A stretch of DNA of 64,000 bases from Paramecium pentaurelia (GCA_905183005.1 CAJJDO010000094.1:203364-267363), one strand, 5' to 3'; shown: positions 1 to 12,381, counted from the stretch's first letter. Translations and numbers: made by a program. The notes: a model not told the origin generated them from the letters alone.

Positions 1-1129
1 TTTTATTTTAACTTTGTTATTTCATTATCCTTTTTAGATTGTGATGCTGAATAAGTTTATAAACTATTCTAAAATTCATTTTCTAATTTTTTTCTTTCAT
101 TTTGAGATTATAATAATTATTCTGATATATCCTTGATTTGTGTTTCTTTTTAAGCCAATTATATATTAAGACTTTCTAATTTATTTACTTTCTACTATAA
201 TTAGATATTCTCTTATTTTATTTCTTCTTATTAAATACATATTTCTTAATATTTTTTTTGAAGCTATTCATACTATTTTTAAAAGGATAATCTCTTTTCT
301 TCTTACTATTACTAAGATTCTTCTACCATCTTTTTTAAATGATCTTTTGTTTCTTAATATTAAGATTATGAAAAACCAAATTAATCCTAAAGATTTTAAT
401 TTTCAATTAAAACTTCATTTAATTTTCTATGTATTTCTTCATTCTAATTAATCAATTAAATTTTATCTTAATTTAAAGTCTCTTATTAAATGATCATTTA
501 TTAATTTATATCTTTTAATTTGGCAATATCATCTTATAAACAACTAACTTTATCTTACAATTATTTAGAATTATGCTATTCTTATTGTAATAACACTTTT
601 GATTAATCAAATTATTATTCTAATACCTCAATATAATTTTTATGATCCTAATTTATTTAAGCAATTTTTTCATTTAAATGTAATATATCCTTTTAGAGAT
701 TTTCTAATTAATTATCCTTTTCAATAGTATTTTAGGATTCTAACAATTATTATTTTAAATTCTAAATCTCAGCTTTATCTCTTTCTTATTTTTTGTTAAT
801 TTTCTTTAAAAGGAGTTCATATTAAATATTTTGTGATTCAGATTTCTTTAAATTACTTTCCAATTCAGACCCTATGATATATTTAAAAATGTAATACTCC
901 AATTCTTATTCTCATAACATTATGTTGCTTTATCAATTTCAAGATTTTTTAATTTAAGATGCAATTATTATATTTCTTTTTGTAATTGTTTTTCAACCGA
1001 ATATAATCTCTAATAAATATATATAAGATATATATATACAGTATTTTCAGTTTAGAGACTTTTGATTAATTTGTTTTATCTCTAAAATTCTTCTTCTGAT
1101 CTAATTATTTCAATTTCTTCGTCACTCAT
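1..1129 (-). CDS. coiled-coil protein, N-terminal part (cut by window edge)
   Basis: The first ~350 residues of a protein that runs off the left edge. The start is MSDEEIEIIRSEEEF, then one long glutamine-, glutamate-, lysine- and leucine-rich stretch with heptad-like spacing, so an extended coiled coil. Two introns restore the frame: 1010-1039 (30 nt) and a 26-nt one near 869-894. No TGA occurs in frame to base 1. Its ATG lies 22 bp from the divergent ATG at 1152, so the two genes must share a promoter. I recognise no family; structural, centrosomal or ciliary roles are typical for such proteins, but that is only inference. Confidence 0.75.
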
Positions 1130-1151
1130 TTTAAAAATATTAATATCAAAA

Positions 1152-2706
1152 ATGGATGAATTAGAAAAGAAATATTAAGATTAGATTAATACTTTATAAA
1201 AGGCCATAAAGACATAAAATGAAGTGCTTATTAATAAGATTCAAACTATAATCAATTAATCAACATTAGAAGTGTTTCAAACACTTGAAAGTAACTTTGC
1301 TGAATTCAGATAAAATTATAGAGAAATTAGAGATTTTAAATAATAAGAAAATGAATTTGTTAATTATGAATACTTATGTGAGGAGATTTAAAACTATGCC
1401 AGCTTAAATTTGAGAAGTAATGTCATATTAAAGTTTAGCTTTGAGAGAATAAATTTCAAATTCAATTGGTGGCTTACAAGATAATAAATAAGTTAAAAAT
1501 GATGATTAATAAGTGTCATCATTATTAGATGTTATGTAGCTATTACTGAAGGCTGCAGAATTGTACATGAAAAATTTAAAGGAAGCTGTGTCATTACCTA
1601 GTCCAATTGCTTTGAAAGATAAATTCAAATAAATTTAATAGGTTGTTGGAGGTTTTAAAGATGGAAGAATAGGTAGAACTATAAATAATGTTGAAAGTAT
1701 TTCATTTAAAGAGAATTAAATACTTAATTGTAGTTAAATATTTGACATATTTCCTTTATTGAATAAAAATCAAATGTTAATTGCAACTTATGAAAATGAA
1801 TTGTTTTTATATGATGCAAATTTGAATTCAATAATATAAAGAATAGATTCAATGAGATTTGTACCATGTTCCTGTTTACAATTATTCAAATAGAAAGATA
1901 AGAATTTTATACCTTCTAATTTAATGTTATTAGGAGGAAGTGAATTTGATCCAAATATATATTTATTTGATTTATATCATGGAAAAAAGATTTAAACATT
2001 TCCTGGACATGAGAAAAGTGTTAGATTTTTATGTTAATTGGGAGATATTAATACATTTGTAAGTTTGGGTAGAGATTCAAAAATGTTCTTTTGGAATTTA
2101 ATAAAAGGAGAACCACATTAGATATTATCTATTCCAACTATTGAAATTATTGAAATGTAATTTTAGGTTTCTACAAAATGCATTTATACATTAAGTATAG
2201 ATGGTAGAATCTGTATTATAAAAATATCTGATGATTTATTGAATTTTGGAAAAGCAGAAATAGTTAATTTGATTGAATTAGCATAGACATCAAGTTTATC
2301 TTAAATGATAATTGAAGAAAAATTAAAAGTAATATCTTTTAGTAATGGATGGTTGACAGGTTAGAATTCAATTAGAATATATGATGAGATTCCATTATAA
2401 ACAGCTAGAAAAATGAAGAAAATGTTAGAAATAGGTTTGGAAAGTGAAATTTCATAATTAAATACAATCATTACAAAAGAGTAATTGATTGTAATTAGTA
2501 TTGATAAAAGTAATGGAAAATTAAGAGCATTTGCTAATGGATATAATTTAAATGTTATTTCTAATAGTTTATAAGATGTTTAAGAATAGACTAAATAATC
2601 AAGATGGAATATCAAATTGTTTACTATTAATGGACAATTAAATTTAATTAAGTATGGAGAAAGTAATGAAATTCAGATTTATGAATTAAAATATAAATAA
2701 TAATGA
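1152..2706 (+). CDS. WD40-like beta-propeller protein with N-terminal coiled coil
   Basis: 502 residues. Residues ~1-110 are coiled coil (start MDELEKKYQDQINTLQKA). The rest resembles a degenerate WD40 propeller: repeats such as 'FPGHEKSVRFLCQLGDINTF' followed by 'SLGRDSKMFFWNL' are a recognisable GH...(F)W blade. Two introns, 1417-1438 (22 nt) and 1469-1492 (24 nt), are needed for a single frame. The TGA at 2704-2706 overlaps the ATG of the next gene (ATGA). WD40 proteins are scaffolds; partner unknown. The propeller call is from sequence pattern only. Confidence 0.75.
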
Positions 2707-3268
2707 GTAATAAAATTAGAAGTCATAATATAAATGACTATTACCATGATCGATTGGATTCATCTTTCAATAATGTCAATATCTCATTCATAAGTACACT
2801 TCGAGCACCAATTTAAACTAATGATTTAAATAAAACTGTTCATGACATTCCAAGTTGTTTTGGTCGAAAGACTCTTTCAATGGAGAAACGTCATACTACT
2901 AAAGATATAGAAAAATTAGGAAATATTTCAATAGTATCATATTAATCTAAATAGAGTATGAACACTTGATACGTAATAGAATAGGAATTAAACCACATCT
3001 AGGTTCTATAATTTTCGAAACATCTCTACGTAATAATAAGAAGCGTTCAATCTCATAAAATTAAGAACATAAACCTTAAAAGATAATAACAAAAGAAAGA
3101 ACTATATTACCTAAAGTACTTAAAGATGCCTTTATAGAAATTTAAGAAAAAAACATCAATTAATTTATTCATTGTCTAAGAGAAGAAGGTTAAGGTACAA
3201 TAGGACCAGCTTAAGTAGAATGGGTAACTTCATTAAAATCAGAAAGAAAAAAGAAAAAAAAGAGATGA
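2703..3268 (+). CDS. hypothetical protein overlapping the preceding gene by 4 nt
   Basis: 178 residues in two exons, intron 2955-2983 (29 nt; 24 nt would leave the wrong frame). Serine/asparagine-rich N-terminus, then a better ordered C-terminus containing 'LKDAFIEIQEKNINQF' and ending in a lysine run. The first ATG uses the ATGA overlap with the upstream stop; the next in-frame ATG is at about 2881, which would discard ~60 codons that look coding. Family not recognised. The lysine-rich tail could be a nuclear signal or bind nucleic acid or microtubules, which is inference. Confidence 0.65.
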
Positions 3269-3471
3269 ATAATAATATATTAAGTTATTTTTATATTAAT
3301 ATAATTTATTAAGTATTCTCTAGATTATTATTTAGTCAAAAATTTCATTTTATTTTCTTATTGATTATTATTTATTTAAACTAATAATATTAAGTTATAT
3401 ATATATATTAATAATTTAGATTAAATAACTATATTATTTATTAAAAATACTAAAATATATATTATTCAAAT

Positions 3472-5074
3472 TCATTAGTGTAATTCATATATATTTATAT
3501 ATATATTCTTTTAATCTTCAAAATAAGTATCTGTATAATATTAATGGTAAATTGATTCAATCTATATTTAATAAATTATATAAATACTTAATCATATTTA
3601 TCTAATAATTTTTTAACATTATCATTCATTAAATAATTATAAATTACAATATGAGAAGGTAATTTAGATTGTTATAATTTCTATTAAATATATTTAGCAG
3701 AATCTTAATGCAATTGATAAGTTTCCAAAGATGTAACATCATTAGTTGGAGAACAATCTGGGAATGTCATAGAAATATTCTTATGTATAAAACTATAAAA
3801 TGGAGTTCGATGACATTAAGTGAAAAATTAGACTTCAGTAGCATTCCTTTATCTTAAAATTGACATAGTTTTCAAGGCTCCAACATCTTAATATGTATTC
3901 ATTAGAACAAAAAAAGATATGTTAGAAATTACAGCTAATAATATTATTATCTTTTTTATCTTTTTCCATTTAATTTTATCTAAATATTCTAAACCTAAAC
4001 ATATAAAATAAATAATGATAGGGAATAATGGAAGTAAGAACCTATCCTCTTTATGAGCTGATAGACTCAACATTAAAATAGTGAAAATCATATAATATAT
4101 TAATCTAAGTGGTTATGCACTGAATATCCCTTTATTAATATAAGAATAGCTAATTTTAATATTAATATTACATTCCAATAATAAATGAAATCACCCAACC
4201 AAGTTATACATATGGTAAACCTTATGTTATAAACCATAATCTATCATGAACTCCATAAAAAGAACTCATTCCTGACAATAAATTAAACTCTAAAAAATTG
4301 TAAAATGTTGAAGTTAATTTTCCATGATATAATGAATCAACTGAAATAGATAATATAATTAATAGTAGTAGAGTTATACCATTTATTACTAAAATTTAAA
4401 ATCTTCCCTTTAGATTAGTTTTTGCAGTTATTAAATGATAAGGCTAATATGATATAATAATGAATTAATTACCCATATAAATATCCAAGGAATTATTGAT
4501 GATTGACGTGCCATAACATTCACAATAACTAATAATCTACATAACAAATTGTTTTTGTTATGATTAGTTTATAAATATTAGACCCAATTATATAAAGCTA
4601 ATGTAAAGAGAATTGTTTCAAAAGTATTTATAAGAGTTTTTGAAAAACAATTCAAAGAAAACCAAAGGGTATAATTTACCAAAATTATATATAATTTATT
4701 TCTTATTCCCTCTAATGTAAGTAATTTAATCAAATATATATCATAAATAGCTGATATTGCACATTATAATCTAAAAGTTTATAAATCAATATTATACATT
4801 CTAGGACCATAAGCAATTATTTATGGATGATCTAAATTCAGTTTACTCAATATCCAATACAATAAACTAAATAAACTATGATAAATTGGGCCTCTTAATG
4901 GTTAATCCCTAGTCCATTCCCATGTTAGCCATCCATATCCAAAAACATCATTATGAGCTATCTCAGGACCTTACCACATTTCATCAGCATAAGGAAGTGC
5001 TTATGGTATTATCTTTTATTATTAGATATTTATACTGCCAAAAGGACTCTCAAAGCAAAAAAGAAAATATACAT
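3472..5074 (-). CDS. PIGB: GPI mannosyltransferase 3 (PIG-B/Gpi10, GT22 family)
   Basis: Multi-pass ER membrane enzyme that adds the third mannose to the GPI-anchor precursor from dolichol-phosphate mannose. 500 residues in five exons (introns of 23, 29, 22 and 26 nt). Diagnostic GT22 motifs are present: near the N-terminus 'ADEMWQGPEIAHNDVFGYGW' with the acidic D-E pair and 'LTWEWTRDQPLRGPIYHS'; centrally 'NLLSGMSSFYGVHDRLWF'; later 'SLSAHKEDRFLLPLFPII', the HKE-R-F loop of the family. The TWEW motif fits PIG-B better than PIG-Z, ALG9 or ALG12. Family call is strong, paralogue choice likely. Confidence 0.88.
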
Positions 5075-5412
5075 ATATTATAAATTAATTTATTAATTAT
5101 TTGTTTATTTAAATATATATTATATTCACACAATGATTTGTTTGTCTTATTATTCTATGATAATAGATTCAAAGCATAAAATCTTTAAATAATTAATAAC
5201 AATTCATTTAAGGTTTAATTTTTATTAATCATTATAAAAATGAAAATAAAGGTTGATATTAAAAATTAATGCTTTATTTTCTATAAAAACATTTGAGAAT
5301 ATAAATTATTATGATAATAAAGTTCCTCTTAAATTTATTTACTTTTAATCATAATTTATTACAAACTTAAAAACTATTTTTTAATAAATTAATATATATA
5401 ATAAGTATAGAA
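5075..5412. other. intergenic, no gene seen
   Basis: 338 bp of very AT-rich spacer between divergent genes (PIG-B and the next plus-strand gene). No frame with coding character and no RNA gene seen; it should hold both promoters. Confidence 0.6.
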
Positions 5413-6418
5413 ATGTTGCTTTGTCTAAATAAATCGTCAATAAAGAGTCTCTTTAGAAGCACTAACCACTCATGTGAAAGTTTAACTGAGAGAGAGAGAA
5501 GAAGATCAACTGCTGAAAATTTAGACATTAATACCTATTTAAGTTCATTATAAATGATGAGTGATAGAAAGGATATTGATAAAAGAATATTTAAAAATTT
5601 AATTTAAAGTAAAACCAAAAAGACTCCTTTAAAACAAAATCTATTTGCAAGTAATTCAGTAAAGGAATTAAATCAATCTACTTAATAATCAGCATCTAGA
5701 TAAAAACCATTTACCAGAGCTAGATTTGCATCTCAAAGATCAACAATTTTAGGCAAATAAGCTTAAGCATAAGATTAATATGATGAATAAAATAGTGAGA
5801 AACTTTAATTACTTAATGAATCTCTCTTTAAACTTGTTGGATAATTATTAAAATTAAAAGATGAAATGAATAACAATAGAAAGTTTTATCTATAAATTTA
5901 TAAACTAATAGGCTTAAAGAAAACTCTTTAAAAATTATTATTTAATTTAGAAACATAAACAATAATTGAACCTTTAACAGTATATCATTTGAAATAAAAT
6001 ATATGTATCAAAGAACATGTAATGGATGGAACCACTCTTTTAACTCTTGATACTTATAATTTTAATATTATTAGAGATATCAACTTTTTAATTGAAAAAA
6101 TTGATGAATTATAAATACAAACAGAAGCAAATGGAATTCGTTAACTTGAATATAAAGTATCACTCATTCTTTTATTAGATTACAGATGAAATTTATAATC
6201 TCAAAATGGAACAAAATAAAATGAAACATAAAAGAGTTCAAAGTCCTAAATTATTGTTTCAACAAAGAATTATGAGAAATCAATTATTACCAGAAGGTAG
6301 CATGGAATAAATAGAACAAAAATTTGGACCATTTCCACTTATTTAAAATAAAAACAAAATCATTCATAATTAGATTTAGACTATAATTAATAATCTCAAT
6401 ATCAAATTTAAATATTGA
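5413..6418 (+). CDS. hypothetical serine-rich/coiled-coil protein
   Basis: 327 residues, one intron at 6157-6178 (22 nt). The N-terminal ~130 residues are basic and Ser/Thr-rich (start MLLCLNKSSIKSLFRS), suggesting disorder and phosphorylation; the rest is helical with coiled-coil character ('KLVGQLLKLKDEMNNNRKF'). No known domain recognised. Its TGA at 6416-6418 is separated by a single base from the stop of the convergent RhoGAP gene. Confidence 0.7.
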
Positions 6419-6419
6419 A

Positions 6420-7626
6420 TCACATACTTAATCTCTTTTATTATTCTAAAAAATAATCAATATTTTGAATTAAAGATTTAAAATGTAAAACTATTGTCTT
6501 CGCACCTTAAACATCTAATTGATCAACACTATTTGCTCTAAAAAAACATGGAGCAAATATTATTGATAAATTATATAAACCCATCTAAATTTTATTTCAT
6601 TTTTATTACCTTATTTTCATTTTCAAATTTTGCTACAAATTTTATAAATTCTATTAATCTGAAAATTGTTAATCTATTAACTTTTGGTAGATGTGCAAAA
6701 AATATGCTAAACATATCTATGAATTCTTTAGTTGGTACTTAAGGATCAGTATCTCTTAAAATTTAATATATTTCAAAAGGAAAAATTGGTGTTTTTAAAT
6801 TAATTAAAGAGTTTTTTAATACTGTAGCTATAACATCAGGATCTGATATTTTTATAGCTTCATAATTAGATTATAATAATTAATCTACTAATTTTATTTC
6901 TTCATCATGGGAACCTGACAATCGAAATATCCCTTATTTGCGTAAATAATCTATATTGTTAATATAAAATTGTAGTATCTCTTCAAGAAAAACAGGAAGT
7001 CCTGATTAACCAATTGGATAAGAAGCTAACTCTCTACCATAAAATGGTTATTATTCTTAAAATTCTATTTAATTACACAAGAATCTTAAAATTGATTAAT
7101 GCAACTCAATATCATATAAATTCAGAAATGAAGTACTTAAAATTGTAAATATATTTTAAATACTTGTTTATTAAGTGTATTTTATCTTTTAATAACATTT
7201 ATAGTGAAAAAGGTATTGTTTTTTCCTTCTTTCCATAATTCTAATTGTTGCTTATCACAATTAATTTATCAATTCTTTTTAATTATTAAGAATTCACTTT
7301 TCTCTTAAATAATGTGAAAAATTACTAAATAGTTTGTTTTATCAAATTTTTAACATCCATTGCTTTCATTTCTGTATCATCCTAAGAGCAAACAATTAAT
7401 ACGAATCCTCTAGTATAAAATTGATTTTATACTTAAAAGGTCTGAATTGTTGTAAATAAGATTAAAATTTATTCACTATTTATTCTTCATTTTTATTTTG
7501 AATAATCAAATTATATAGCAAAACATAAATAGGCTATTCATTTTTATCTAACCCTAATAAGAACTATAAATTAAATATACCTGCATTTAGTAATCCTTGA
7601 ACTTCATATGATTAGCCTTAAATCAT
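6420..7626 (-). CDS. RhoGAP protein with Sec14/CRAL-TRIO-like N-terminal domain
   Basis: 376 residues, four exons (introns 23, 28 and 25 nt). Residues ~1-170 match the CRAL-TRIO/Sec14 pattern of the human ARHGAP1 type: 'KGFVLIVCSQDTEMKAMD', 'LFKRKVNSQQLKRIDKLIVI', 'PFSLQMLLKDKIHLI'. Residues ~200-370 are a RhoGAP domain: 'GLPVFLEEILQFY', the arginine finger in 'RKQGIFRLSGS', 'DVIATVLKNSLINLKTPIFP' and 'GLYNLSIIFAPCFFR'. Such proteins switch off Rho/Rac-family GTPases at membranes. The catalytic arginine is present. The N-terminal domain call is less certain than the RhoGAP call. Confidence 0.85.
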
Positions 7627-8386
7627 TTTAAACAAAATTTATAAAATTAATGGAATAATTTCTCAATTTTCACAAATTATTTAAAGAGCATTTTTTATAA
7701 AGTGAATAATTAAAATATTTTAATATTTAATTACATAATATACTTATTTAATTATCCTTTTATTCAGAGAAATAGTCAATAGTAATATTATATTTTTAGA
7801 TTATAACTTCAATAAAAGAGTATTTCTTATATATTATTAAATTTTATTTAATTAATTATATGAATTTGATAGATCACTAAACATATACTATATCTGTTGT
7901 ATGGATATAGTTCCATTTATTATTTAATAAATTCAAATTTCAACTAGAAACATCCAAATAACATATATCTTTTTAAATTATGGTATTTACTAATTTAAGT
8001 AAGTACAAATAATTTTTCAAAAAAAATGCTAAGTATATTGAGAATAATAATTGAAAGACTTCTATAAAGTGTATAGAATATTTAATCCAATCATTTTTGA
8101 AAATATAGACTAAAAAAACCAATTTGTTATAAAAAATAAAAAAAAAATGATTAAATTTAAAGTCTCAAAAAATTAAACAAAATGAAAATATCTTGCTCAT
8201 TTCTTTATTGAGTATCAGTTTTACAAAAATAATAATTACTTTTTCAACATTATCTATTTTTTTATTAAAATAGAGTTATCTATATTATCTGTTTTCATAA
8301 ATATGTAATTACTAATTATATAGTTATTTAAATGTATTTATAAGTCTTATTATTATTAAATTATTCTAGAATAAATAAATCAAGAA
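7627..8386. other. intergenic, no gene seen
   Basis: 760 bp, extremely AT-rich, between two minus-strand genes. Frames on both strands are broken by TGA without protein-like composition. It includes the promoter of the RhoGAP gene and the 3' flank of the macrodomain gene. A small RNA cannot be excluded. Confidence 0.5.
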
Positions 8387-9478
8387 TCAACTAAAGTTTT
8401 ATATATTTTCAATTGACTTTTGCAATATATCAGAAATCAAAAGCTTTGAGTAATCATCTATAAACTTTTTTTATTCAAATTCATCATTATTAATTTATTA
8501 TTATTGTGATTCAACTATGAATTTGTTATCCTAAACCTATTGATCTTTTTATAGAATTTCAGAATTATTATTTTCTATTTTTATGTCTTATTATTATATA
8601 ATTTAATTCTATTCATTTACTATTTATAGTATTTCCTATTGTTTTAGTTCTTTTTATTATTCTTGGATAGATTATAATTATATAGTTTATAAATTTGATT
8701 TTGATTCTGTAATTATAAATGCTGGTTGAATAGTTGTTTAATCATATTATTTTTTAGATTACTCTTTTGTATTGTTATTTTGTTCTACATCAAAACTTTA
8801 TTTTGTGCTAATAATTGCAATTTATAGCAATTCTTTCATATAAATATTAGTTGTATTTTAGTCTGAATTTATTATTTTCAATAAAGTAATCTTTGGATTA
8901 GATGAATTAATAATGAAAAATTAAAATGCAGATAATAACAATTTTGCATATACATCTTTCTTTAAACTCTATACGATATCTTTTGGGGGTTCTGTGAATG
9001 AAATACATTCCATATTTTTAGAACTAGCCAATTCAAATGCATCAACAAATGTTTGTATTTAATCTTCCTAATCTTAGATATGCTTATAATATTTTAGAAT
9101 ATATACAAAGTTGTTAGGGATTTTCAAATGAATTATAAATTGTATTCCATTTTGATGAAATGGAGTAATTGTTGGTATTCCTGCAATTACTAAAAAATAT
9201 TATATATTTTTACATTATGGTCTAGTGTTTATTGATGACATTTAGATTTTAATGAATTGAGCAGAATAAGGATCATGAGCAACATTTACTAATAATAATC
9301 AACAATTTGAAATTACATATGGCTGATGCTGATTCTGATAAAATATCACCCTAAAGTATTTGTACAAATGCTTTTCCTATAATTTTGGATAGACATAACT
9401 TAGATTTCATTAATGATTTCTATTCTTGTCTTTCTTCTCCACATAAATCTATAATATAAAATTTATCTTACTTCCCAT
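8387..9478 (-). CDS. macrodomain-like protein, possible N-myristoylation, glutamine-rich C-terminus
   Basis: 338 residues, three introns (23, 28, 24 nt), the first right after ATG-GGA-A. Residues ~25-180 follow the macrodomain plan: 'LQGDILSESASAILNVAHDP' aligns to the G-D-I...A-I-x-N-x-A strand-loop, then 'FIIHLKIP' and 'FVDAFELASSKNMECISF'. The usual NAAN/GGGG phosphate loop is altered (NVAH, no glycine run), so ADP-ribose binding or hydrolysis is doubtful. MGNLCG could allow lipid modification, though position 6 is not Ser. The C-terminus is Q-rich and ends in an amphipathic helix 'DDYSKLLISDILQKSIENIQ'. Fold call is inference. Confidence 0.65.
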
Positions 9479-9786
9479 TTAATTAAAAAATAATGAAATA
9501 AAGTGAATTATTATATTCTTAACTATATAAAAAATATTTTAAACATATAAATGATTTATTTTCATAATAATAATAATAGGATTGTTATTAAAGATATTAC
9601 TATCATTTTAGAATCAATTGTATGTTTATAAATCAACATGTTTAAAATTTATTGAATCTCTATCTTTATTATAATTTTAATAATAAAGAAAGAGATGATG
9701 ATAAAGAAATCATTTTTTGTCAATATTTCAAATTATAGTATATGTCTTTGATTTTTATATATCTATGAGGGTATAGATAATTGATA
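9479..9786. other. intergenic, no gene seen
   Basis: 308 bp AT-rich spacer between two minus-strand genes; no coding frame or RNA gene recognised. Confidence 0.5.
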
Positions 9787-10141
9787 TCATTATGGTTATT
9801 CTATGGATTCTTATAGATTTGATTTTGGCTACTTTGGAATATCTTACATCTCTAATTCAGCTTCTCTGATTTCTTGGGAATTAATCCATTCATCAACATT
9901 TTGTTGTCTTTAAATTTGAGAATATTCACTATTGTAGCTAATTGCAAAAAAAATAGCATAAAGCTTTAATCAAATAAACATATACCACTGCTGTAATAAA
10001 TAATGCAAATGCACCTTCAATTCTACTATGAGGTACAACATAGACAGTTTCAGATCCAATAGCTATCATTAATCCTAAATAGGTCATGAAAATGCATCCT
10101 GGAGCTGATATAAACATGCAATATTAAGCACAAGAAACCAT
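9787..10141 (-). CDS. small membrane protein with two transmembrane segments
   Basis: 110 residues, one intron (22 nt). Start MVSCAQYCMFISAPGCIF leads into a first hydrophobic helix (to ~residue 32), a short loop, then a second (~residues 42-62, 'GAFALFITAVLYAIFFAISY'), and a hydrophilic, proline/glutamine-rich tail of ~48 residues. The hairpin resembles RNASEK-type proteins in layout, but I see no decisive motif. Membrane location is well supported; function unknown. Confidence 0.72.
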
Positions 10142-10235
10142 TAAATTTAATTATGAAATTCATAAAAATATAAGGAATTAATTCTTTTTACAATATTATT
10201 TTGAACTTATTATAATTTTAAGGCAAAAATGTTAA

Positions 10236-11623
10236 TCAATTTTTTAGTTTTAAAGCTAATTTAGCTGATCTTGGTGTATTAGTAGTTGTTGGTTATTTGG
10301 TGATTCGAGAAGAAGAAGTACTCGACACAACCATTTAACTACTTGGAACACTTATAGGATTATTATCAAAATCATATCCATTAAATAAATCTATTTAATA
10401 TAACATTTATACTTTATACTGAATTTCTTCTAAGCATTATTTATTATTCTTCATTAATGGAATCATCAGAATCTCGTCTGTTATCTGAGGGAAGATAATT
10501 GTCTTCATTGCCCTAATAATCTTGTTTAATAATGAACATTAGGGATGAATGGAGCAATCAATTATTTAGTAATTAACTTTTCCCAACTAAAATCTTTGAA
10601 CCATGGATGTTCCTTCACTTCATCTGGTCCATTGTTACCCAATCGATTCTATGGCTTCCTTTATAAAAGCTAAATAATCATATATATAATTAAATACTTT
10701 ATTAGTAAAATCAGCTGCCTCTAAACTCCATCCTGGAGGTACTTCTTATCTCTTAATAACTGCTTATTTAGCAAGCATTTATTCTCTTATTTCTTATCTA
10801 CTTCTTCCTAAATATGGTCTTCTTCCTAACATGCATTCATATATTATCACTCCAAGTGCAAAATAATCTACTGCTACACCATGATTATGTCCTATCATTA
10901 AAAAATTTAGATTTACTACACATAACTTCTGGAGCCATATATCCAGGAGTTCCACTTGTATCTTGTGAATTCTCAGGTTTCCATATTCTGGCTATACCTA
11001 AATCAGTCAATCTGAGATATCCTAGTCTTATTAAATAAATGAATCATACCATTACTATCAAATACTAAATTTTCAGGTTTAAGATCTCTATGCAATATTC
11101 CTAATTAATGTAGATAATCTAATGCGACTATTATACATCCACTAAAAAACTCTTATTATATATATATATATCTATTTACTTGTTTATTCTTCATTGAATT
11201 TTCTGTGTCTTCCTATATGATATCTTAGATCTCCTCCAGATAATAAATCCATTACCAAATATAAATATTCTCGATCTTGAAAAGAATATTACATGTTAAT
11301 CAGAAAACTTAATTCAATTTCAATTTTTACTTATGTTTCAAACCACTCAATAACGACTTTTCATTCATTACTGATTAAACTGATTTCTTTTAAATAATTC
11401 TATATTGTTAATCAATAATACTTTGGTTTAGACATCACTTTAAGAGCAAAAAATTATTTATTTTTCTTTTATCTAACTTTCCATACCTTACCAAATCCAC
11501 CTCTTCCAATTGCATCAATAAATTGAAAATTTTATACAGAAACAACTTAAATATCTATCATTATTATATACCATTATTTTCCATAAGATCTTCCTTTTTT
11601 TCATTAATATTACAATTACCCAT
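10236..11623 (-). CDS. AGC-family Ser/Thr protein kinase, YANK/STK32-like
   Basis: 385 residues in ten exons (nine introns of 22-28 nt). Starts MGNCNINEK, a possible myristoyl/palmitoyl site as in human STK32. Kinase core complete: glycine loop 'IGRGGFGKVW', lysine in 'FALKVMSK', 'YSFQDREYLYLVMDLLSGGD', catalytic loop 'LHRDLKPENLVF', DFG replaced by DLG ('LTDLGIARIW'), activation segment 'DTSGTPGYMAPEV', and 'RLGNNGPDEVKEHPWF'. 'LLSGGDLRYH' is typical of YANK kinases. DLG occurs in active kinases, so it is probably active. It is divergent from the R-SNARE gene, start codons 25 bp apart. Confidence 0.9.
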
Positions 11624-11648
11624 TCTTTTTATTTTTATTATTAATTAT

Positions 11649-12337
11649 ATGATTCTTTATACTCTAATTTCAAAAGGAAATCTAGTCTTATCAGAATATA
11701 CAGAATTAGAAGGTGATTTTACAGAAATGGCTCGTATTGTACTCAAAAGTGTAAAACCCAATTAGTAAAAATAAATATTTAGTAAAGTATATGATGGTAA
11801 AAAGTAGAATGAATATGTCTTTTGTATTACATGCATTTCCAATCTTCGATTTCTCTGTATGATTCACAATAGTTATAATAAAGAAAAAGCTTTTGCATTT
11901 CTTGATGCTATTCTTTAAGAATACTAAAATTGTTCTAAAAGTATTATAAATTCAATATTTTAGATTCCGAATTTAATAATGGTCAATTCTCTTCCCAACT
12001 ATGTCGTATGATGAAAGCTTTTAATCAATTAGATTAAAAAGATGCATTAACTAATCTTGAAGATACTGTAGAAGACTTAAATGAATCAGCATTTCTAAAT
12101 TTGCGTAAAATGATTGGTATATATTCTTTATAATATTAATTAGAAAGAGAAGTTCGACTTGATGTATTAGTGAAAAAAACTGAAGAATTAACTAAAAATG
12201 CAGATATTATCTTTAAGTTTAGTAGAAATGTACATAGAGCATCAAGAGGCAATGAGTTTAGATTTGGAGGAAAAATATTAATATTATCATTTGTTATTTT
12301 TGCAATTTTGAGTATATACATCTATTATCAAATTTGA
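11649..12337 (+). CDS. longin-domain R-SNARE (VAMP7-like)
   Basis: 212 residues, introns at 11941-11963 and 12117-12143. N-terminal longin domain begins MILYTLISKGNLVLSEY; the SNARE motif runs through 'REVRLDVLVKKTEELTKNAD' with an arginine at the zero-layer position; a basic stretch 'SRNVHRASRG' precedes a C-terminal membrane anchor 'ILILSFVIFAILSIYIYY'. This is the VAMP7 plan: tail-anchored vesicle SNARE pairing with Q-SNAREs in endosomal, lysosomal or secretory fusion. VAMP7 versus other longin R-SNAREs cannot be settled here. Confidence 0.9.
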
Positions 12338-12381
12338 TACTAAATTTCTAAATTATTAAAATGATCAGAATAAAATAATGA

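Noticed and set aside
6548..6742. Plus-strand frame of 64 codons
   Set aside because: Antisense to the RhoGAP domain, where the minus strand carries the conserved motifs.
10814..11038. Plus-strand frame of 74 codons
   Set aside because: Antisense shadow of the YANK-like kinase activation segment and catalytic loop.
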